Source: Xanthobacteraceae bacterium (GTDB lineage Bacteria > Pseudomonadota > Alphaproteobacteria > Rhizobiales > Xanthobacteraceae). From it: 64,000 nucleotides of DNA. The position numbers and the translations under genes are program-made. This document shows, piece by piece, positions 59,274-64,000 of the stretch. The notes below the pieces were generated by a model that saw only the letters and a list, made by a program, of their open reading frames with translations, searched no databases and was not told the DNA's origin. The stretch covers positions 1-64,000 of the forward strand of contig JAIESC010000028.1 in the NCBI GenBank assembly GCA_019746355.1. The letters are read 5' to 3'. Position 1 is the stretch's first letter; the number at the start of each line of letters is the position of its first letter.

Positions 59274-61589
59274 GTGAGCGTCCAGGACGTGTATTCAGCC
59301 AACAGCGTTGCCGGCCTTGCGAAGCCGGAGTTCCACGAAATGCCTGCTGCGCCGTCGGAAGACGAGCGGCGGCTCGCCGCAACCTATGAGCAGGCGGGCA
59401 TCGGCATCGTCGAGATCGACGCCGCAGGCAAGCTGCTTCGGGTCAATGGTCATTTGTGCAACCTTCTCGGCGTCGAACCCAAGACGCTGCTGGGCCGGAG
59501 CCTGTTCGATCTGACCCATCCCGACGACGCGCAAAGGGACCAGGCGCAATATGCGCGGCAGGTCGCAGGTGAAATCGATGGCTATTCGCTGGAGAAGCGT
59601 TTCCGTCGCGCCGACGGCAGCTATGCCTGGGCGAGCATCACCTCGCGCAGCGTGAAGGACGCCGCGGGCCGGTTCCTTTACGCGGTGCGCGTGCAGCAGG
59701 ACATCAGCGACCGCAAGCGGGCCGAGGACGCGATCTGGCGGCACGACCAGGAGCGATCGGCGCTGCATCAATTGACCGCGCGGCTGCAGTTCGCGGTGGA
59801 GTTCGAGCAGGTCTATGCGGCGGCCATGGACGCCATGTCCTGGGCGCTGCAATGCCAGCGCGCCTCGGTGCTGCTGTTCGATGCCGCGGGCGTCATGCGC
59901 TTTGTCGCCGCGCGCGGGCTGTCGGAGGACTACCGCAAGGCGGTCGAGGGCCATTCGCCGTGGCGGCGCGACGCCGCCGATCCGCAACCGGTCTGCATCG
60001 ACGACATCGCGGCCTCCGACCTGCCCGATGACCTCAAAGCCACGGTCACGCGCGAAGGCATCGCGGCACTGGCCTTCGTGCCGCTTCAGGACGCCGGCCG
60101 GCTGCTCGGCAAATTCATGATCTACTACGACGCGCCGCATGCCTTCACCAGCAATGAAGTGGCGCTTGCGGTGACCATTGCGCGGCACGTCGGCTTCAGC
60201 ATCGAGCGGTTACGGGCGCAGCGGGCTGCCCTGCATCTTGCGGCCATCGTCGAATCCTCCGAGGACGCGATCGTCAGCAAGGACCTCGACGGCATCGTCC
60301 TGACCTGGAACCAGGGCGCGGAGAAGCTGTTCGGCTACTCCGCCGAGGAGGCGATCGGCCAGCCGATCACCACGCTGGTCATTCCGCGGGATCGCTTGAG
60401 CGAAGAGCCGGAAATCCTCCAGCGCATCCGCCGCGGCGAGCGGGTCGAGCATTTCGAGACGGTGCGCCGCCGCAGGGACGGCGGCCTGATCGATATCTCG
60501 CTCACCATTTCGCCGATCCGCGACCCGCAGGGCCGCATCATCGGCGCGTCGAAAATCGCCCGCGACATCACCGAGAAGAAGTTTGCCGAGCGCAGCCTCC
60601 GCGACAGCGAGCGGCGCTTGCAGGACCTGATGTCCGCCATTCCGGCGGCGATCTATACCACCGACGCCATGGGCCGGATCACCTATTTCAACGAGGCGGT
60701 GGTGGAGTTCGCAGGGCGCAGGCCCAGGCTCGGCAGCGACGAATGGTGCGTGACCTGGAAGCTTTTCCATCCGGACGGCACGGCCATGCCGCATGACCAG
60801 TGCCCGATGGCCGTGGCGCTGAAGGAGGGAAAGCCGATCCGCGGCGTCGAGGCGGTTGCCGAGCGGCCCGACGGCACGCGCATTCCGTTCATTCCGTATC
60901 CCACGCCGCTGCGCGACACGGAGGGCAACATTACCGGCGCGATCAACATGCTGGTCGACATCAGCCAGCGCAAGGAGGCCGAGACGCAGCAGCGAATCCT
61001 GCTCAACGAGCTCAACCATCGCGTCAAGAACAACATGCAGATGCTGCAGTCGCTGCTTTCGACCTCGATCCGGCAAACGAAGAGCGAGGAGGCGCGCAGG
61101 GTGCTGCAGGAGGCCGCCGGCCGGCTCGCCGCCATGGCGGCCGCGCAGCGCGCGCTGTACACGACCGGCGGCGCGGCGCGCTTCGATGCGTGCGAGTTCG
61201 TGCGCTCGATCTGCGCGACGGCGGAGCAGACGTTCCCGACGCGCACCTCGATCAGCTATCGGGCGGACGAAATCGAACTCACCAACGACATCGCCATGCC
61301 GCTCGCGCTGATCCTCAACGAGTTGCTGACCAATGCGGTGAAATACGGCGCGAACGGCAAGGAAGGGAGCAAGGGCGGCACCATCCGCGTCGGGCTGACC
61401 CGCCGGCAGGACCGGTGCATACTCTCCGTCGAGGACGACGGGCCGGGATTTGATCTGGACGAAACCCGGCCGCGCGCCTCCGGGTTGTTCCTCATTCAGG
61501 GATTGGCGCGGCAATTGGGCGGTCAGTTCATGGTCAGCACGTCGCCGACGCGTTGCAGTGTCGAGTTCGGGCAGGGGCTCGCATCGTGA
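59274..61589 (+). CDS. PAS-GAF-PAS-PAS sensor histidine kinase (HWE/HisKA_2)
   Basis: A 771-residue predicted soluble sensor. An N-terminal PAS (VNGHLCNLLGVEPKTLLGRS) with PAC tail, then a GAF domain (QCQRASVLLFDAAGVMRFVA), a second PAS (HLAAIVESSEDAIVSKDLDG), a third PAS (LMSAIPAAIYTTDAMGRITY) and the kinase core: LNHRVKNN with His582, followed by ILNELLTNAVKYGANG (N box) and VEDDGPGFDL. The LNHRVKNN phospho-acceptor motif marks the HisKA_2/HWE type, common in Rhizobiales in light, redox and stress sensing. No membrane segments are visible. GTG 59274 is used. It overlaps the response regulator gene by four bases. Confidence 0.93.
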   Translation: MSVQDVYSANSVAGLAKPEFHEMPAAPSEDERRLAATYEQAGIGIVEIDAAGKLLRVNGHLCNLLGVEPKTLLGRSLFDLTHPDDAQRDQAQYARQVAGEIDGYSLEKRFRRADGSYAWASITSRSVKDAAGRFLYAVRVQQDISDRKRAEDAIWRHDQERSALHQLTARLQFAVEFEQVYAAAMDAMSWALQCQRASVLLFDAAGVMRFVAARGLSEDYRKAVEGHSPWRRDAADPQPVCIDDIAASDLPDDLKATVTREGIAALAFVPLQDAGRLLGKFMIYYDAPHAFTSNEVALAVTIARHVGFSIERLRAQRAALHLAAIVESSEDAIVSKDLDGIVLTWNQGAEKLFGYSAEEAIGQPITTLVIPRDRLSEEPEILQRIRRGERVEHFETVRRRRDGGLIDISLTISPIRDPQGRIIGASKIARDITEKKFAERSLRDSERRLQDLMSAIPAAIYTTDAMGRITYFNEAVVEFAGRRPRLGSDEWCVTWKLFHPDGTAMPHDQCPMAVALKEGKPIRGVEAVAERPDGTRIPFIPYPTPLRDTEGNITGAINMLVDISQRKEAETQQRILLNELNHRVKNNMQMLQSLLSTSIRQTKSEEARRVLQEAAGRLAAMAAAQRALYTTGGAARFDACEFVRSICATAEQTFPTRTSISYRADEIELTNDIAMPLALILNELLTNAVKYGANGKEGSKGGTIRVGLTRRQDRCILSVEDDGPGFDLDETRPRASGLFLIQGLARQLGGQFMVSTSPTRCSVEFGQGLAS

Positions 61590-62089
61590 CCGCGCGAAAG
61601 CTGGCGGTCCGGACGGTCGAGGCGGCGGCCGATTCCCCCGTGCGCCGCGGTCCTGCGCCCGTCTCGGCGCGGGACGATGTCGCTGGCTCGGCGCGCGACA
61701 TCTCCACGCCGCTCAGCGTGCTGATCGTCGAGGACGACTTTTTGGTGGCGCTCGCGGCCGAGGCGGCGCTGCGCGAGGCAGGCTTCACGGTCATCGGCGT
61801 GGCCGCAAGCGCGGATGAGGCGATTGCGGAGGCGGCCGCCAAGCAGCCATCGCTGGTGATCATGGATGTGCGGCTCGCCGGGCGGCGCGACGGCATCGAT
61901 GCGGCGATCGAGCTGTTCCGCGCGCACGGCATCCGCTGCGTTTTCGCAACGGCGCACGCCGACACGGAGGCCCATCTGCGCGCCAGGCCGGCGAAGCCGC
62001 TCGGATGGCTGCAAAAGCCCTATTCCATGCTGGAGCTCGTGGGCGTGGTGCGGCAGATGGCGCACAAGCTTGGCCAGAGCGACCGGTAG
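61586..62089 (+). CDS. single-domain response regulator
   Basis: A 167-residue protein with a receiver domain from about residue 42: SVLIVEDDFLVALAAEAALR, phospho-acceptor Asp in LVIMDVRLAGRRDG, a threonine in FATAHAD, and the lysine in LQKPY. The first about 40 residues are Arg/Ala-rich and not conserved. GTG 61586 overlaps the histidine kinase stop (GTGA), so translation is coupled and the kinase is its likely phosphodonor. There is no output domain. Confidence 0.92.
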   Translation: MTARKLAVRTVEAAADSPVRRGPAPVSARDDVAGSARDISTPLSVLIVEDDFLVALAAEAALREAGFTVIGVAASADEAIAEAAAKQPSLVIMDVRLAGRRDGIDAAIELFRAHGIRCVFATAHADTEAHLRARPAKPLGWLQKPYSMLELVGVVRQMAHKLGQSDR

Positions 62090-62098
62090 GAACGATCC

Positions 62099-62480
62099 TC
62101 AACCGCGCTTGGGTTTCTTCTCGGATTGTTGAGCGCCACGGCGGCGCGGATGAGCGCCTTCAGCGCCGTTTCATCGATCCTGTCGCCCTCATGGATATCG
62201 ATGGCGCGCCGGGTGTTGCCTTCGAGGCTCGAGTTGAACAGGCGTGACGGGTCCTTGAGCGACGCGCCCTTGGCGAAGGTCATCTTCACGGCGTCCTTGT
62301 ACGTCTCGCCGGTGCAGATGATTCCGGCGTGCGACCACACCGGGACGCCGCGCCACTTCCACTCCTCGACCGCATCGGGGTTGGCCTGCTTGATGAGGGG
62401 CCGGACCCGGGCGAGCGTCTCGCCCCGCCAATCACCCAACTCCTCAGCAAGCGGCGCAGCAGCTCGGGATACTGGCTCAC
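62099..62480 (-). pseudogene. DUF1801 gene with apparent frameshifts
   Basis: The N-terminal start (SQYPELLRR, GTG about 62480) is in one frame, the DUF1801 core (GDWRGETLARVRPLIKQ, VPVWSHAGIICTGETYKDAV, NSSLEGNTRRAIDIHEGD) in a second, and a natural-looking end (SEKKPKRG, stop at 62099) in a third. One-base shifts at about 62450 and about 62130 would join them. DUF1801 proteins are small and uncharacterised. As it stands the core frame runs on with a foreign tail, so it is probably a decaying gene, or the sequence has errors. Confidence 0.65.
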
Positions 62481-62525
62481 AGGACTTGGCTCACAGGACT
62501 TGGCTCACAGGACTTGGCTCACAGG
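62474..62525. repeat. 14-bp tandem repeat
   Basis: The unit GGCTCACAGGACTT occurs three times exactly plus a partial fourth copy. It lies between the two DUF1801 genes and overlaps the start region of the broken one. The unit is not a multiple of three, so copy-number change would shift any frame that crosses it. Confidence 0.9.
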
Positions 62526-62529
62526 CTGC

Positions 62530-63027
62530 TCACATCCGCTCGCCGGGCAATTCGCTCGCCTGTTTCACCCAGGCGACGAGCTGCGCTTCGTCGAGCGTGG
62601 CGTCCTCGTGGATGTCGAGATAGCGCACGTGCTTGTGCTTGGACTCGCCGGGCGGCACGGGACGCAGCGATACGCCGCGGAAGAACGCCACCTTGACGTA
62701 CCTGGTGAAGCAATGGACGCTGAGGAACCAGCCCTGGCCCTCGAAGCCATAGAGCGGCGAGTTCCATTTGACTGCCTTGTACACGCCGGGGACGGTGCGC
62801 GTGATGAGCGCGTCGAGACGGCGGCCGACGTCGCTTTTCCAGCCCGGCATGGCGGCGATGTAGGCCTGCACGGGCGCGTCGCCATAGGCCTTCGCGATCT
62901 GCGGGTTGCCGCCGGAGAGGAGGGCGGGCTTTGCGGCCTTGCCGGACTGCGGCTTCGATGCCGGCTTGGAGGCAGGCTTGCGTGGCTTGGCCGCCTTCGT
63001 TGACTTGGTGGTCGTCTTTTTGGCCAT
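62530..63027 (-). CDS. DUF1801 protein
   Basis: A 165-residue protein with an N-terminal Lys/Pro/Ala-rich tail (KKTTTKSTKAAKPRKPASKP) and a DUF1801 core: AYIAAMPGWKSDVGRRLDAL, VYKAVKWNSPLYGFEGQGWF, TRYVKVAFFRGVSL and RYLDIHEDATLDEAQLVAWV. The tail is basic and could bind nucleic acid. Start ATG 63027 was used; 14 upstream codons are open. A second DUF1801-like gene follows on the same strand, so the pair probably arose by duplication or shared transfer. Confidence 0.75.
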   Translation of the reverse strand: MAKKTTTKSTKAAKPRKPASKPASKPQSGKAAKPALLSGGNPQIAKAYGDAPVQAYIAAMPGWKSDVGRRLDALITRTVPGVYKAVKWNSPLYGFEGQGWFLSVHCFTRYVKVAFFRGVSLRPVPPGESKHKHVRYLDIHEDATLDEAQLVAWVKQASELPGERM

Positions 63028-63213
63028 TGCGTGCACTTCAATTCCACTGATGAACGGATCAACCATCAAGCCATAGCTGATTTTGCTAGTCCGCTCGTCA
63101 CCGCCCGTGTCGCATGCCTGGATGCGCCGAAAAAGTCAGCGGCCCGGCGCGCTCAAGCGCACCGGGCCTGGACCCGTTCGGCGATACCGCGTCGGCCGAT
63201 GTCCGGCGTTCGC

Positions 63214-63840
63214 CTATCGCTGCGGCGCCGATTCACCTTGCTGCGAGGCCGAACCGCTCGCGCCGGCGTTGCCTCCCCGCGCCTTCACCGACGCCTTTCC
63301 GGTGGTCTCGGAACTGCCGCTGCGGCTGCCCGATCCGGTCGTCGTGCGGGTGGAGCTGTCGACCCCAATGCGAGCCGAGGTGCCTGAGGACGAACGCGTC
63401 ACGGTCCGGCTCGTGGAGCCGCCCGGGGCCACGATGCCGCGCCGCCGCTTCTCGACGACGGTCATGCGGCTGGACGGGGCGCTGGCATAGACGCGGGTTG
63501 GTTTCTTGCTGCCGTACTTCTTCTTTTTCTTCACCACCGTCACGCTCGACGGCCGGTCGTCGCTGGCGACGACATGGGTGCGGGAGCGCTTGTGGATCAC
63601 CGCGGTGTCGCCGCCGCTCCGCCCGCGCGTCACGGTGCGGCTGGATGAGCCGGACCTGACGTTGGCACGGACGTTGGCGGACATGTCCGACTTGGCGCGC
63701 GCGGCCTTGCCCGATCCGCCGGACTGCTCGGTCGAGGTTTGCAGTGTTCCCTGCGAACGGTCGCTGCCTTGCTGACCTTGTGCGAACGCCGCGAACGCGA
63801 CGGTCGTCGCGGCCAGTGCCGCAATTGCAAGAGTTCTCAT
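63214..63840 (-). CDS. secreted Ser/Thr/Gly/Lys-rich protein of unknown function
   Basis: A 208-residue protein with a signal peptide (RTLAIAALAATTVAFAAFA, cut before QGQQG). The mature chain is low complexity: Ser/Arg/Thr-rich repeats such as SSSRTVTR occurring twice, and a KKKKKYGSKKP patch. Such composition suggests an unfolded or cell-surface protein. ATG 63840 has GGAGGATT upstream. No family recognised. Confidence 0.6.
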   Translation of the reverse strand: MRTLAIAALAATTVAFAAFAQGQQGSDRSQGTLQTSTEQSGGSGKAARAKSDMSANVRANVRSGSSSRTVTRGRSGGDTAVIHKRSRTHVVASDDRPSSVTVVKKKKKYGSKKPTRVYASAPSSRMTVVEKRRRGIVAPGGSTSRTVTRSSSGTSARIGVDSSTRTTTGSGSRSGSSETTGKASVKARGGNAGASGSASQQGESAPQR

Positions 63841-64000
63841 GGGTCGGAATCCTCCAGGTTTTTGTTCCCCCGACGACTCCAAGCAGCGAAGCGCGCGACA
63901 GGTTTCACAATCTCGTTAATTTCGCCGTGAAATGAACCGGTGTTTAGCCGGGTCGTTCCGCGTCGCAGCCCTTTGTCACTTTCGTGTGTTCGAAGCGGCG

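Noticed and set aside
62474..62525. 14-bp tandem units as a mini CRISPR or integration hot spot
   Set aside because: The copies are directly adjacent without spacers and no cas genes are near; it is a simple tandem repeat.

Overview
The window is GC-rich DNA in which nearly every gene resembles those of Hyphomicrobiales of the Bradyrhizobium/Rhodopseudomonas/Xanthobacteraceae type. The main reasons are the glyQ-glyS-ppdK order, a COG4111-type NAD regulator, an H-NS-like protein, a TIGR02301 gene beside a NUDIX gene, a HWE/HisKA_2 kinase, several Bug-type periplasmic receptors, and dispersed palindromic repeats between genes. This is an assignment from family knowledge; no search was run. The window is mostly ordinary chromosome, with several accessory or decaying spots.

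Layout. 1-2.4 kb: start of a polyprenyl diphosphate synthase (runs off the left edge), a membrane glycosyltransferase, and a DUF2007/TrmN6-type methyltransferase fusion. 2.6-10.1 kb: a leftward cluster that looks like an aromatic-acid meta-cleavage unit (alpha/beta hydrolase, MhpB-like extradiol dioxygenase, 4,5-dihydroxyphthalate decarboxylase-like protein) with two Bug receptors, then a signal-peptide-peptidase-like protease and a third Bug receptor. 10.3-17.1 kb: glyQ, a double CDGSH iron-sulfur protein, a DUF559 nuclease gene between inverted copies of a palindromic repeat, glyS and pyruvate phosphate dikinase. 17.7-20.8 kb: a TRAP-TAXI transporter. 21-25.3 kb: an autotransporter with a duplicated passenger segment and a SleB-type cell wall hydrolase. 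26.3-28.4 kb: nadA-nadC with candidate operators upstream. The likely regulator, a NadQ-type protein, lies at 37.8-38.8 kb.

28.7-37.5 kb holds two tandem MFS transporters, acuI, two related secreted cysteine-containing proteins, a thioesterase, a DUF2339 membrane protein and an H-NS-like protein. 37.8-41.2 kb is a leftward run of overlapping genes: mntA, a broken hepT, tag, an HD hydrolase, a PTP-like phosphatase and nadQ. 41.3-53.6 kb is mostly housekeeping: ygfZ, pyrC, a double-receiver protein, NUDIX and SRAP proteins, a GlcD-type oxidase, tsaC/sua5 and an MmgE/PrpD protein, followed by tRNA-Pro(CGG).

The right end (53.7-64 kb) is looser. It has long gene-poor stretches, tenA, a fourth Bug receptor, a GlxA-type regulator broken by an internal deletion, a fragment of an ABC substrate-binding protein, a PAS/GAF histidine kinase overlapping its response regulator, and two DUF1801 genes. 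One DUF1801 gene appears frameshifted next to a 14-bp tandem repeat. No CRISPR array, prophage or intact insertion sequence was seen. The best candidates for follow-up are the repeat-flanked DUF559 cassette inside the glycyl-tRNA synthetase operon, the NadQ-type circuit, and the hepT gene whose H-x-Y tyrosine codon reads as a stop.
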